Origin: an uncultured Candidatus Peregrinibacteria bacterium
GTDB lineage: Bacteria > Patescibacteriota > Gracilibacteria > Peribacterales > Peribacteraceae
Reading direction: 5' to 3'
Assembly (NCBI GenBank): GCA_903854335.1
Contig: CAINVY010000010.1
Location: 1-64,000, forward strand
Length of the DNA stretch: 64,000 nucleotides
Shown: in pieces, positions 9,312-19,410 of the stretch
Layout: each line of letters begins with the position of its first letter
Numbering within the stretch: the first letter of the stretch is position 1
The notes under the pieces: generated by a model
Seen by the model: only the letters and a program-made list of their open reading frames with translations
Databases searched by the model: none
What the model was told of the DNA's origin: nothing
Made by a program: the position numbers and the translations under genes

Positions 9312-9355
9312 GTCCAAGCGCGATTGTATCCATACGTGAGTGTCTGTCAAATCGA

Positions 9356-10141
9356 TCAACGAAGAGAGAAGTGCGTCCCCGATATGCCTTCGCTTCCCAT
9401 TCTTCGCAGCACTTGATCGTTCTTCCCATTGGCGATGTATGCCTCGCCCCCCATTTTCGCATGTTCCGCAGCGACGTTGCATTTGCTTTTCATGCCGCCT
9501 GTTCCATTCCCCGACGTTCCGCTATGCAAGTACTGCTCGAAATTATCCGTCACCGGATTGACTTTCGGAATGACGCTTTCCGGGTCTTCGACAGTACGAA
9601 GCAAACCATTGACGCTCGTCAGGAGGATGAGTATTCGCGCCTGCATCATCCGAGCGATGGAAGCTGCGAGCCGATCGTTGTCCCCAATAGTGAGCTCAAC
9701 TGTTGCGACCGTGTCGTTCTCGTTAATGACGGGAAGTACATCATGAAGAAGCATTTCTTCCAACGTGTTGCTGACGTTTTTGTACGGATACGGAGGCTTG
9801 GTGATGTTGAAATCGGCAGGCGTGAGGAGCACCTGTCCGCACACGACACCTTCGTTAAGAAAAAAGTGACGGTACGCATTCATCAGAGGCCCCTGACCAA
9901 CCGATGCGTACATTTGCCGCTCAGAAACGGTTTCATCCGCGCGTCTGCTCTGCCGCATTTCCGCCCTGCCCGCCGCCATGGCTCCCGACGTGACCACGAG
10001 AATCCTGGAAACGGACTGGCGAATCCTCATGATGCCATCAACGATTTGTCTCATCCTCTGCCTGTCGAGATGCCCCTCCGACGTCGTGATGACGTCGGTG
10101 CCAATTTTGATCACGCCGGTATCGTCGCGCAGTTGATCCAT
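9356..10141 (-). CDS. proB: Glutamate 5-kinase-like amino acid kinase (no PUA domain)
   Basis: VIKIGTDVITTSEGHLD, ILVVTSGAMAAGRAEM, NENDTVAT, GTGGMKSKCNVAAEHAKMGG. Only ~261 aa. Confidence 0.75.
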   Translation of the reverse strand: MDQLRDDTGVIKIGTDVITTSEGHLDRQRMRQIVDGIMRIRQSVSRILVVTSGAMAAGRAEMRQSRRADETVSERQMYASVGQGPLMNAYRHFFLNEGVVCGQVLLTPADFNITKPPYPYKNVSNTLEEMLLHDVLPVINENDTVATVELTIGDNDRLAASIARMMQARILILLTSVNGLLRTVEDPESVIPKVNPVTDNFEQYLHSGTSGNGTGGMKSKCNVAAEHAKMGGEAYIANGKNDQVLRRMGSEGISGTHFSLR

Positions 10142-10222
10142 AAGAGCTTGAAACAGGTGACAAGGTATAAGGCTTATTGACGCGGAAAACAACATTTCCT
10201 AACATTTAACTGTCACCACATC

Positions 10223-11017
10223 ATGACAACAAAGCCCCCCGCAACATCCGTCCTCAACGCACTGCAGAATTTCGGTCTCTCGGATCCCGAGATCGCCGTG
10301 TACCTCGCCCTCCTCGAACTCGGATCGCAACCCGCGAGCGTGCTGGCGCGCAAAGCCGACCTCAAACGCGGCCACACGTACAACGTGCTCTCACTCCTGC
10401 GGGAGAAGGGTGTCGTGCAGGAACTGGAACGAAGCGGTGTGCGCACCTTTACGTGCATCGAGCCAGCAAGCCTGCTCAGGCTACTCGAGCGACGCTCCGA
10501 GGACCTCGAAGGCATCAAGCGCAGCCTCCTCCAATCACTCCCCCTCCTCGAAGCCATCATTCATCCGGCCGTCGTACAGCCCAAGGTACGGTTCTACCAA
10601 GGCGTCGAAGGTATCAAACAGATCTACGAGGACACGCTGCGCTTCCCGAAGCACGATCTGTACGCCGTCGGCGACTTCGAGCACTACTTCCCCCGCGAGA
10701 ATTCCCCGGAACTCAACGACTGGATGTGGCGGTATTGCGACAGGAGAGCGAAGGCGGGCATCCGCTACCTTGGCATCGTGAACCAATCGCCGATGACCGA
10801 CCTCGCGTTTCGCAAGCGCAAGGGTCAGAAACGTGTCTTCAAAATGCTGAAGGGAATCGACCTGCCCGTGGAGATCAATATCTATGGCGATCGCACCGCC
10901 ATCATCTCCTCATCGCGGGATATGGTCGGTCTCATCGTCGAAGACCAACCCACCGCGGATACGTTGCGTAATTTTCATCAGGCGGTTTGGTCGCTGCTTC
11001 CCGACTACGAGGTATAG
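10223..11017 (+). CDS. TrmB-family transcriptional regulator
   Basis: LQNFGLSDPEIAVYLALLELGSQPASVLARKADLKRGHTYNVLSLLREKGVV winged helix plus C-terminal effector-like domain. Confidence 0.85.
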   Translation: MTTKPPATSVLNALQNFGLSDPEIAVYLALLELGSQPASVLARKADLKRGHTYNVLSLLREKGVVQELERSGVRTFTCIEPASLLRLLERRSEDLEGIKRSLLQSLPLLEAIIHPAVVQPKVRFYQGVEGIKQIYEDTLRFPKHDLYAVGDFEHYFPRENSPELNDWMWRYCDRRAKAGIRYLGIVNQSPMTDLAFRKRKGQKRVFKMLKGIDLPVEINIYGDRTAIISSSRDMVGLIVEDQPTADTLRNFHQAVWSLLPDYEV

Positions 11018-11026
11018 ACTGCCGCC

Positions 11027-11827
11027 ATGTCACTGCGAGAAGAAGTCACCGAATTCCTCCGGCTCCACCGTCTGCACCTCAATACGAATCTCGGGCAGCA
11101 TTTCCTCGTCGATGAGGACGCGCTGGAGCACATCGTCGATAGTGCCAAGATCACACCTGGGGAAAAGGTGGTGGAGATCGGACCGGGGATTGGCGTCCTC
11201 ACGAGGGAACTTTTGATTGCAGAGGCAAAGGTTACGGCAATCGAGTTGGATGCTCGCCTGATACCGCTCCTGAATAAGTTCACGCACGAGAATTCCTCCC
11301 TCACGATTATCAACCAGAACGCGCTCACCGCTTCCCTCCCAGGCGTTCCGTACAAAATCGTCGCCAACATCCCCTACCACATCACGTCGCCGCTCCTGCG
11401 ACACGTCTTCCTGGAATCGAAACGCACACCGAAGAGCCTGACACTCCTCATTCAGAAAGAAGTGGCGCAGACCATTTGTGACAAGGAGAATGCCGGCATC
11501 CTCACGATCCTCGTGGGACTCTTCGGCGACGCTACGCTGGTATGCAATGTCGCGTCTTCGGCCTTCCTCCCTCCGCCCGCCGTCGATTCGGCGGTGCTGC
11601 ACGTGGAGTGTTTCGACGAACCGAAGGCCGACCGCGAGACAATCGATCGCGTTTTCACGCTGACGAAGGTCGGATTTGGGCAGAGGCGAAAGATGCTGCG
11701 CAACACGATTGGAAATCTCGAAAGCGGCATGGAGCACTTGAGCAGCGTCCAGATCGCACCGACCAGGCGTCCGCAAACGCTCTCCGTGGATGAATGGATC
11801 GCTCTCGCACGAGCGTTCCATGGATGA
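11027..11827 (+). CDS. rsmA: 16S rRNA dimethyladenosine transferase
   Basis: NLGQHFLVDEDALEHIVDSA...VVEIGPGIGVLTRELL...VANIPYHITSPLL. Confidence 0.95.
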   Translation: MSLREEVTEFLRLHRLHLNTNLGQHFLVDEDALEHIVDSAKITPGEKVVEIGPGIGVLTRELLIAEAKVTAIELDARLIPLLNKFTHENSSLTIINQNALTASLPGVPYKIVANIPYHITSPLLRHVFLESKRTPKSLTLLIQKEVAQTICDKENAGILTILVGLFGDATLVCNVASSAFLPPPAVDSAVLHVECFDEPKADRETIDRVFTLTKVGFGQRRKMLRNTIGNLESGMEHLSSVQIAPTRRPQTLSVDEWIALARAFHG

Positions 11828-11854
11828 GGAGAACGGATCAAGCGAGAGCGCGAA

Positions 11855-13453
11855 ATGCAGACGAAGGAACAGGATCGCTCGGCTATCCGATTAGCCGATG
11901 ACGCCGAACCCCGTTGGATTCAAGGTGAACCCGTGCGCCGATCTTCCCTCTCCTATGCCTTCCTGCTTTCGTTCCTCGCAACGATCTTTCTTCTTCAGTG
12001 GGATCTTCGGGCGAGCTACCCCTCCGCACTGTGGCTCACGCTCACGATCGCAGGTCTGCTCTCACTTTGGATAAAGAACAAAACAGCGAGCGCACTCGTC
12101 ATCACCGGTGTCGCGGGTATTTCCGTCGCCTGCTGGAGCGTGACGCACACGACGCACGTGACAACGGCAACAGACGTCGAATTTCACGCATCGCAGTTTG
12201 TGACAATTCACGGCATCGTATGCGATGAGCCGGACAAGCGCGTCACCCAAACCTTCTACACAGTCTGTGCGAAAAGCATCGAGAACGAAAGCGGAGCGGT
12301 GGTGACGAAGGGAAAGACGCTAGTCTCCGATCGAAAACGAATATTTCATCCCGCGTACGGCGATGCCATAGTCGTGAATGGAACGCTGCGGAAACCTCCC
12401 TACCTTCCCTCATTCGACTACGCCAAATATTTGAGTTTCTCGGACATCTACAGTGTACTCTCGGCGAAGGACTTTCGAGCGGACGGTGCGTGGCATGGAA
12501 ATGTCTTCAAAACAGTGCTTTACAAAATAAAGGAACACTTCGAGGGGCGGGTCGAGGAGCTCTTCCCCGAACCGCATGCCTCCTTCCTGGAGGGACTCCT
12601 CACGGGATCGCGTCGCGGAATCCCGCAGGAACTCATGGATGAATTTAACGCGACGGGGCTCTCGCACATCGTCGCGATCTCGGGTTACAACATCACGATC
12701 GTCCTGGCCTTCGTGGGAAGTCTGCTCTTCTGGCTCCCCCTACGATGGCGATTCCTACCCTCCCTCGCCGCTCTCGTCGGCTTCACCATCCTCACGGGCG
12801 CAAGCGCTTCGGTCGTACGAGCAGCCATCATGGGAACGATGGGACTCTTCGCCCTGCAGACTGAGCGAAGGCAGGAAATGCGGCTCACGATCCTCTGGAC
12901 ACTCTTCTTCATGCTGGCGATCAATCCCAAACACCTCTGGTGGGACGCGAGCTTCCAACTCTCATTCCTCGCCGTCGTCGGCATCGCGGAATTGCAACCG
13001 CTCACGAAGAAGCTCTGCAGCCGCGTTCCCACGCTCTTCGGCATTCGCGACGGATTGCAAGTGACACTGGCCGCGCAGCTCTTCACCGCCCCGTGGATCA
13101 TCCTGCTCTTCCAGCGCCTTTCCCTCATCGCGCCCATTTCCAATATCACCGTTCTGCCGCTCATCCCTCCCGCCATGCTCCTCGGATTTGTAAGCGTCAT
13201 GATCAGCTTCATCTCTGCGCCCCTTGGCCAACGCCTCGCCACTGCAGCATGGGGAATTCTCGATCTTATCCTTCGCATCATCGGCGGATTCGCTCGTCTT
13301 CCGTTCGCCGCCATTCCCCTCGACATTTCCAGGACCGAGATCGCCGTTTTCTACGGAATCTGCGCCATCATTCTCCTCCTGCTGCGTCTCCCCATTGGTA
13401 GAGGTACACCCCTTTCGAACCGCGACCGCGCGCCACGCGCTCCTCTTGCGTGA
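11855..13453 (+). CDS. comEC: ComEC/Rec2-family competence protein
   Basis: DUF4131-like N-terminus, then GLLTGSRRGIPQELMDEFNATGLSHIVAISGYNITIV and multiple TMs. Confidence 0.88.
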   Translation: MQTKEQDRSAIRLADDAEPRWIQGEPVRRSSLSYAFLLSFLATIFLLQWDLRASYPSALWLTLTIAGLLSLWIKNKTASALVITGVAGISVACWSVTHTTHVTTATDVEFHASQFVTIHGIVCDEPDKRVTQTFYTVCAKSIENESGAVVTKGKTLVSDRKRIFHPAYGDAIVVNGTLRKPPYLPSFDYAKYLSFSDIYSVLSAKDFRADGAWHGNVFKTVLYKIKEHFEGRVEELFPEPHASFLEGLLTGSRRGIPQELMDEFNATGLSHIVAISGYNITIVLAFVGSLLFWLPLRWRFLPSLAALVGFTILTGASASVVRAAIMGTMGLFALQTERRQEMRLTILWTLFFMLAINPKHLWWDASFQLSFLAVVGIAELQPLTKKLCSRVPTLFGIRDGLQVTLAAQLFTAPWIILLFQRLSLIAPISNITVLPLIPPAMLLGFVSVMISFISAPLGQRLATAAWGILDLILRIIGGFARLPFAAIPLDISRTEIAVFYGICAIILLLLRLPIGRGTPLSNRDRAPRAPLA

Positions 13454-13922
13454 TCGCGAGACCCGGAAAACGGAATACATGCGACACGACGCGTGTACCG
13501 GGGCGAAGTTCTCGTTGAAGCTTCGGGAGAAGCTTCCGCATCATGAACGGACCGACGTACAAAAAGAGGACATCGATCTTCGAGAGATCTTCGTGAAGCG
13601 CATTGCGATATCGAAGCGTCACATCTTGCCCCGAGAAAGCAATGCGGAGTTTGCCGAGAAGCCAGATTCCGAGCGCCACCTCGTAGCCGATCGCTTTTAT
13701 CCCCGGACACTGACGCTTCGCCGCAATCAGGAGACGTCCGTCGCCGGCGCCGATGTCGCACACTGTTTCGCCTTCCCGGATCGCAGCAAGATGGATCATG
13801 GCCTCGGCTACATTCTTGGGAGTCCCGCCATACGGCGTGGCGACACGAATGTGCGCGATAGCCGTAACGAGGATCACGACGATGAACACGGAGACAGCGC
13901 AAAGGATGAGGATCGGCAACAT
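13368..13922 (-). CDS. Class I SAM-dependent methyltransferase, membrane-anchored
   Basis: N-terminal TM, ETVCDIGAGDGRLLIAA motif; ATG 13922. The C-terminus overlaps the comEC 3' end. Confidence 0.75.
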   Translation of the reverse strand: MLPILILCAVSVFIVVILVTAIAHIRVATPYGGTPKNVAEAMIHLAAIREGETVCDIGAGDGRLLIAAKRQCPGIKAIGYEVALGIWLLGKLRIAFSGQDVTLRYRNALHEDLSKIDVLFLYVGPFMMRKLLPKLQRELRPGTRVVSHVFRFPGLAITQEERVARGRGSKGVYLYQWGDAAGGE

Positions 13923-13993
13923 GCGACCAGCGTACAGTCTTTGCGCGGCAGTGCCGAGGTTGGCAGGGAAGAATTTGCGCCTAGAATGGGAGC

Positions 13994-14734
13994 ATGAAAC
14001 TCCCCCTACTTCCAAGCATCCTCTGCCTCTGCGTCGTTGCCCTCGCATCGTGCGCTCCGAAGACTCCTCCCGCCCCCTCCACTTCCACAACCACCATACC
14101 CGCCATCCAACAGACCTCGTCTGGCGGCATGCTCGAACGAACTTCTTCCTCCTCCAAACCACTCTCGATAGTACAGCTCGAGACCAAGGCAGCGGCAGGC
14201 GATCCTCATGCGGCATTTGACCTCGCAACGATCTACCACGACGGGAAGGGCGCTCCGATCGATTACGCAAAAGCGAAGACACTCTTCGTCCAAGCGGCAA
14301 AGAGCGGTGATCCTTTGGCGCAGTTCAACATCGGCTTGATGAGCTACAAAGCAGAGGGGGGAACGAAGAACGTGAAGGAAGCATCCTCATGGTTCCAGAA
14401 AGCATCCAAGCAAGGAAATCTTCGTGCAACCTCCGATCTCGGCCTGCTGGCCTATAACGGAGAGGGGCAGAAAGTGGATTACAACAAAGCATTTCAGCTC
14501 ATCCAAGAAGCCGCGAACGGCGGCTATGCGCAGGCACAGTTCAATCTTGGTGTGATGTACGCCAAGGGCCAGGGCGTTGCGATTGATCTCACACAATCCT
14601 ACGCATGGTTCCTCATCGCACAGGCGAACGGCAACCAGCGAGCCTCGACATCCATTGCCATCATCAAGCCCCAACTGACGGCGGACCAAGTTTCGCAGGC
14701 AGAGTCGCAAGCAAGCGCTTTCAAGAGCGAGTGA
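13994..14734 (+). CDS. Sel1-repeat (TPR-like) lipoprotein
   Basis: Lipobox VVALASC; repeats AAFDLATIYHDGKGAPIDYAKAKTLFVQAAKSGDPLAQFNIG. Confidence 0.85.
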   Translation: MKLPLLPSILCLCVVALASCAPKTPPAPSTSTTTIPAIQQTSSGGMLERTSSSSKPLSIVQLETKAAAGDPHAAFDLATIYHDGKGAPIDYAKAKTLFVQAAKSGDPLAQFNIGLMSYKAEGGTKNVKEASSWFQKASKQGNLRATSDLGLLAYNGEGQKVDYNKAFQLIQEAANGGYAQAQFNLGVMYAKGQGVAIDLTQSYAWFLIAQANGNQRASTSIAIIKPQLTADQVSQAESQASAFKSE

Positions 14735-14750
14735 CGAGCGCAACCAAGCG

Positions 14751-16001
14751 CTACTGCTTCCACTCCACCAGTGTCACCGTCACGTTCTGCTCCTTGCCGC
14801 TGCGCGCAATCTTCAACGTCATCGTGTCGCCGGGATTCTTCGCCTCGATCACGTGCAGGAGAGAAACATCGGCGGTGAGACGATGGCCGTCCACCTCCAG
14901 AATGAGATCCCCATCCTGCAAACCGGCCTTCGCTGCGGGAGAACCGGGAACGACTGCGGGCAGATTCTGCGAATCATCACTGGAGATCAGTACGCCGTAA
15001 TCATAGGAAAGATTCAACTTGCTCTTGAGGTCAGCGGTCACGGGCACGTAGCGGATGCCGATGTATGCACGCACAATGCGACCGTTCTTCTGGAAGCTCG
15101 CCAGCACCTGCCGCAGCTCGACTGCGGGCAAGGCGAAACCGATATTCTGAGCGCTGGCGGCAATGGCGGTATTCATCCCGATGACTTCGCCGCGCGAATC
15201 CAGGAGCGGTCCACCCGAGTTCCCTTCGTTGATCGCCGCGTCCGTCTGAAGAATCTGATCGAGCTGCTCGCTGCTCCCGTCGAGCAATCCCCCCGCCTGA
15301 ATGGATCGCTGAAGTCCCGATACCACACCGACGCTGACGGTATTGCGGAATTCGCCGAGCGCATTGCCGATGGCAATCGCCGTCTGCCCAAGCTGAGCGG
15401 TGTCCTCGGAAGAAATCGTGAGCGGTGTGAAGCCGCTTCCCTCGACTTTGAGGAGCGCGATGTCGTTGACCGGATCGATACTGGCGACTTTCGCGGAGAG
15501 CTTCCGTCCGTCGTTAAGGAGCACCGTGTACTGCGCCTTGGGATCCTCCACGACATGCTTGTTCGTCATGAGGAGTCCGTCACTCGTGACGAAAAATGCC
15601 GTGCCTCCGCCCACCTCCTGCGTCTTCGTCCCCTTCTGCACGTACTGCGGAACCTGGATTTGAAATTGCTGGAAGAAAGGATCGTTCATACCGGGAAATG
15701 CCTTGTCGAAAGGAACGGATTTTTGCTGGAGCACCGGCAGCTTCTTGCTGATGATCACGCTGACCACGGAGGGATCCGCGCGTTTCACCACATCCACAAT
15801 GCGTTGCTCACCCGCCCCGAGCCCTCCTCCCACTCCGGACGATGATGACGATGACACGGATGAAGACAATGACGTCGAAGCGACGGTCGCCCATGGATTC
15901 CAAAGTTTAAATTCCGCGTGGACACCGATCACGATGAAGAACGAGGCGAGGAAAGAGAGAACGCCGATACTGAAGACTGCTTTCGAAACAACGGGCTTCA
16001 T
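14751..16001 (-). CDS. HtrA/DegP-type serine protease with PDZ domain
   Basis: GGGTAFFVTSDGLLMTNKHVV, VNDIALLKVEG, INEGNSGGPLLDSRGEVIGMNTAI, C-terminal PDZ. Confidence 0.93.
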   Translation of the reverse strand: MKPVVSKAVFSIGVLSFLASFFIVIGVHAEFKLWNPWATVASTSLSSSVSSSSSSGVGGGLGAGEQRIVDVVKRADPSVVSVIISKKLPVLQQKSVPFDKAFPGMNDPFFQQFQIQVPQYVQKGTKTQEVGGGTAFFVTSDGLLMTNKHVVEDPKAQYTVLLNDGRKLSAKVASIDPVNDIALLKVEGSGFTPLTISSEDTAQLGQTAIAIGNALGEFRNTVSVGVVSGLQRSIQAGGLLDGSSEQLDQILQTDAAINEGNSGGPLLDSRGEVIGMNTAIAASAQNIGFALPAVELRQVLASFQKNGRIVRAYIGIRYVPVTADLKSKLNLSYDYGVLISSDDSQNLPAVVPGSPAAKAGLQDGDLILEVDGHRLTADVSLLHVIEAKNPGDTMTLKIARSGKEQNVTVTLVEWKQ

Positions 16002-16171
16002 AGGAATGCAGGAAAGGAATGAAGGATGGACACAAAGCGGTTTCACTCCGTCGTCGTTCGCAGGGAATTTTAATGACTGCCGATCATGAGCGTCAATAAT
16101 TTGGCAGAGAATGCAGTGAAAGGAGAACATCTTACGCGTCGAGGAAACTGTACAATGCAGTCGATTTGCGC

Positions 16172-16177
16172 TATAAT
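16172..16177 (+). promoter_or_regulatory. Candidate -10 box TATAAT
   Basis: GCGCTATAATTAAGTGAAATATG; ATG of the next gene lies only 10 nt downstream. Confidence 0.45.
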
Positions 16178-16187
16178 TAAGTGAAAT

Positions 16188-16532
16188 ATGACACAAACAG
16201 AACCTTCGACCTTGGCACTTGCCGTCCCTTCGGGAACGGATCTCTACGATGCGCTAATGGGTGCAATCGAGCCCGACCTCGTAACGGTGCGTCTTCCGCT
16301 CCTCACACAAAAATATAAAAGTGAAACGACCGAGGAGCATGCGGCGCGCATGGACCGCTACCGGAAAGCGTACGAGGAGTACGACCGACAGGCCGAAGAA
16401 TGGATGATGAACTTCCGCGTGCTCGTCACCGCGTGCCGCAAGGAGGCTCTCACGACAGCGGAGAAAAAGGATAAAAACGCGGAATCGACACTCCTTTCAA
16501 ACATCGAATCCCAATTATCCACGCGTTCCTAA
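16188..16532 (+). CDS. Hypothetical protein (114 aa)
   Basis: Complete ORF preceded by TATAAT; no family recognised. Confidence 0.65.
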   Translation: MTQTEPSTLALAVPSGTDLYDALMGAIEPDLVTVRLPLLTQKYKSETTEEHAARMDRYRKAYEEYDRQAEEWMMNFRVLVTACRKEALTTAEKKDKNAESTLLSNIESQLSTRS

Positions 16533-16543
16533 TCCCCTTTCCC

Positions 16544-17854
16544 ATGCAACCAAGTTTCCCCAGTCACCGAGAAAGAGAGCACCGATTGATTTATCTCGAT
16601 GCTGTTCCGTCACAGCAAGAAGCTCCTCAAGACAAAGGACAGCCCAAGAACGGTAACGTCGATCCTCAGAAGGAAACAACTGATAGAACGCAAAAAGCAG
16701 ACAAAGGATTGAGCAGAGAATTCGTCCGAGTGACGGATATGAGAACCGGGATAAGCGTAGAGGGAGACTCCGCATCCGTGACACATGTCATGACGTATGT
16801 AGACAAAATTATGGCAGAGGCGCAGAAGGCGCGCGGGGACGTCAGCACAACGGGAGGAACTGCGAACGCCGCCAACAAAGAGCCCCCTAAGCCGGACCCG
16901 AAGAAGGACAAGGTCGATCTTCCCAGGACAACTGCGGAAACGCCCGCACCAACCCCCGAAAAGCCAGCGGCTCAGCAGCCAACCTCCAAGGAAAAACTGC
17001 CGACTGTGGATGAACTGATGAAGAGGATGGAAGATGCGTGGAAAAAATTCCAAAATGCTCCCGAAGATAAGAAAGTGAGCGCAGGAATCGAACTTGCCAT
17101 GCTCGCGATGGTCACTCTGGGGGCTTTCGGCAAGGGCAAAGTATCCTTCGATAGCGAATCCAAGAAGAAAGAAGACGAAAAAAAGACGGACGAAACAAGC
17201 AAAGAACAAATAGCGGGAAAGAACAAGGAGGCACCGAAGCAGATTTCGCTCAATGAAGCGATACAAGAACGAGAAAAGAAACCAAAGGATATGGAGCAAA
17301 AAATCCAATCGGATGAAGCAAGCATCGCCAAGGATGAGCGGGATAACTCCGAGAACAAAAACAAACTTGCCCAGCTCAAGACCGCATCCACTCCCGCCGA
17401 TCAGATTGCCGCACTGCAGCAAGCCATCGACGTCATGGAAACAAAGCTTACCTCTATGAAAGAGCGTAGTAAGCAAGACAAGCAGGTATTGACTCACCTT
17501 CAGTCCGAAGGGGCCATGCTTTCCAAAATCAAGAACGTTGTTCCGCCCGACGCAAAAATTTCTTTCAATGAGGCCGCAGACGGCTCCATATTGGGCATAA
17601 GATTGGAGATGACCATCAATAAATTGAAACTTGCAATCGCATCAGAAATGGATGGCGAGCCCTACGTTGATGCAAAAAAAACCGATTTCCCAATCATTTC
17701 AACATTCAGCTATTACAATCTCATCAAAAACCCATCGGGTGATCGACTGGAAATAAATATAGATAAGATGACAGAAAAATATCCAGATTTGAAACCTATT
17801 GTAGAGTCTGCAAAACAACTCCTCCAAAAGAACAATCTGACAGCCCAGAGCTAA
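16544..17854 (+). CDS. Hypothetical low-complexity/coiled-coil protein (436 aa)
   Basis: Pro/Lys/Glu-rich linker followed by predicted coiled coil; AT-rich 3' half. Confidence 0.65.
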   Translation: MQPSFPSHREREHRLIYLDAVPSQQEAPQDKGQPKNGNVDPQKETTDRTQKADKGLSREFVRVTDMRTGISVEGDSASVTHVMTYVDKIMAEAQKARGDVSTTGGTANAANKEPPKPDPKKDKVDLPRTTAETPAPTPEKPAAQQPTSKEKLPTVDELMKRMEDAWKKFQNAPEDKKVSAGIELAMLAMVTLGAFGKGKVSFDSESKKKEDEKKTDETSKEQIAGKNKEAPKQISLNEAIQEREKKPKDMEQKIQSDEASIAKDERDNSENKNKLAQLKTASTPADQIAALQQAIDVMETKLTSMKERSKQDKQVLTHLQSEGAMLSKIKNVVPPDAKISFNEAADGSILGIRLEMTINKLKLAIASEMDGEPYVDAKKTDFPIISTFSYYNLIKNPSGDRLEINIDKMTEKYPDLKPIVESAKQLLQKNNLTAQS

Positions 17855-17855
17855 A

Positions 17856-18317
17856 TTACTTCTTCGCCGAGAGCGCTGCGATCACCTTCTGCGCCCAGCC
17901 TCGCACTCTCTCCTCCTGACCATAGGGTTCGTTGACGATGAGGAGCGGCGGGAGGAGCTGCGCCGCCTTCTTGGCCATGCGAAATTTTTGAAGGTGCTCG
18001 ATGCACCGCCCGGTGTAGCGGTAACGCGCATCGCCGAGCCCCACGATCGCAAGCGTCGTCCTGCTCACATCTGCCTCCTTCACGCGATCGAAGAACGCCC
18101 GCATGTGCGGATTGAGTTGCCCCTCCACCCCGTCGGCATTCCACGTCCCACAGGCCAGAATCGTCAGATCGCCCTTCGTTAAATCCGCTGCCATCGCCTT
18201 CTCGCAGCGTGTTGTCGTCACCTCCTGTCCCGCTTCCCGAAGCGCGTCGCCGAGAATCTGCATCACATACTCTGTGTGACCGCTCGTGGAAGCGTAGATG
18301 ATCGAAATCGAAGCCAT
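17856..18317 (-). CDS. Flavodoxin
   Basis: MASISIIYASTSGHTEYVMQILGDAL...LTILACGTWNADGVEGQL...LAIVGLGDARY. Confidence 0.85.
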   Translation of the reverse strand: MASISIIYASTSGHTEYVMQILGDALREAGQEVTTTRCEKAMAADLTKGDLTILACGTWNADGVEGQLNPHMRAFFDRVKEADVSRTTLAIVGLGDARYRYTGRCIEHLQKFRMAKKAAQLLPPLLIVNEPYGQEERVRGWAQKVIAALSAKK

Positions 18318-18348
18318 CGAGGACAGTATAACGCTTCCTGCGAAGGAG

Positions 18349-19371
18349 TCACTTCCTGCGAAGCGGGGGAAGGTCGCAGACAACCTGTACCGGCTTCACC
18401 GTGTGCTCCGGAGCAGCTCCGGCGATCCACTGCGTGATGGACTGGAAGCAGTCGAGGAACATGTTGCGCATGCTGTCGTCGGCGTAGAACGCGATGTGCG
18501 GCGTCGTCACAACGTTCGGGTGCTCGATGAGCGCGCGATTCTCCTGGAAGTTCTGCTCATGCTCGAGCACATCGAGCAGCGCGTGGGCCACCTTCCCGCT
18601 CTCGAGTGCCACGAGAAGCGCGGAAGAATCGATGAGCGAACCGCGAGCGGTATTGACGAGAATGACGCCCTCCTTCATGCGCGCAAATGCGGCAGTATCG
18701 ATAATGTGTTCCGTTTCCGCGGTCGCCGGCGTGTGGAGCGTGATGATGTCGCTCTCGGAAAGTAATGTCTCGAGCGGGACGTACTGCACGCCAAGGAGAT
18801 CCTCGAGCTCGATCGTGCGGCAGTGATCCGCGGCGAGAATCTTCATCGAGAATCCGTGCGCGATGGCCGCGACTTTGCGTCCGATCTTCCCCGTCCCGAC
18901 AATGCCAAGCGTCTTGCCCCGAAGCGACATGCCCCGCAGTCCGTGATAATCGAATGTGCCGCCCTGCACCCGTTTGTTTCCTTCCAGGACACGCCGAAGC
19001 GTGCTCAATAGCAACGCGAAGACGTGCTCCGCGATCACATGGGAACCATAGTCGGGCACGTTGCACGCCGTGATCCCCTTCTCTTTGCACGCATCGAGAT
19101 CGAGGTGATCGTACCCCACCGATCGCGTACAGAGCAGTCGCAGCTTCGGCAGTTTCTCGATGAGTGAGCGAGAGAAAGGAACCGTGATGAATGTCGAGAT
19201 CACCTCCGCATCACTGCACTGTTCGATGATTTCCTGTTCCTTCAACGCGCCGAAGACCGCCGCGGACGGGAAGTGATTGAGGACGAGAGGACGATCCTCC
19301 ACGTCAACATCAAGGAAAACTATGCGCGGAGATGGAGAAGAAGTTGGCATAAGAGAAGGAGGATGCATCAT
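18349..19371 (-). CDS. D-isomer-specific 2-hydroxyacid dehydrogenase
   Basis: GKTLGIVGTGKIGRKVAAIAHGF, GVILVNTARGSLID, NVVTTPHIAFYADDS. Confidence 0.9.
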   Translation of the reverse strand: MMHPPSLMPTSSPSPRIVFLDVDVEDRPLVLNHFPSAAVFGALKEQEIIEQCSDAEVISTFITVPFSRSLIEKLPKLRLLCTRSVGYDHLDLDACKEKGITACNVPDYGSHVIAEHVFALLLSTLRRVLEGNKRVQGGTFDYHGLRGMSLRGKTLGIVGTGKIGRKVAAIAHGFSMKILAADHCRTIELEDLLGVQYVPLETLLSESDIITLHTPATAETEHIIDTAAFARMKEGVILVNTARGSLIDSSALLVALESGKVAHALLDVLEHEQNFQENRALIEHPNVVTTPHIAFYADDSMRNMFLDCFQSITQWIAGAAPEHTVKPVQVVCDLPPLRRK

Positions 19372-19410
19372 AACAGATCATGCCCCGACCATCAGGAAAC
19401 AACTTGCTCC

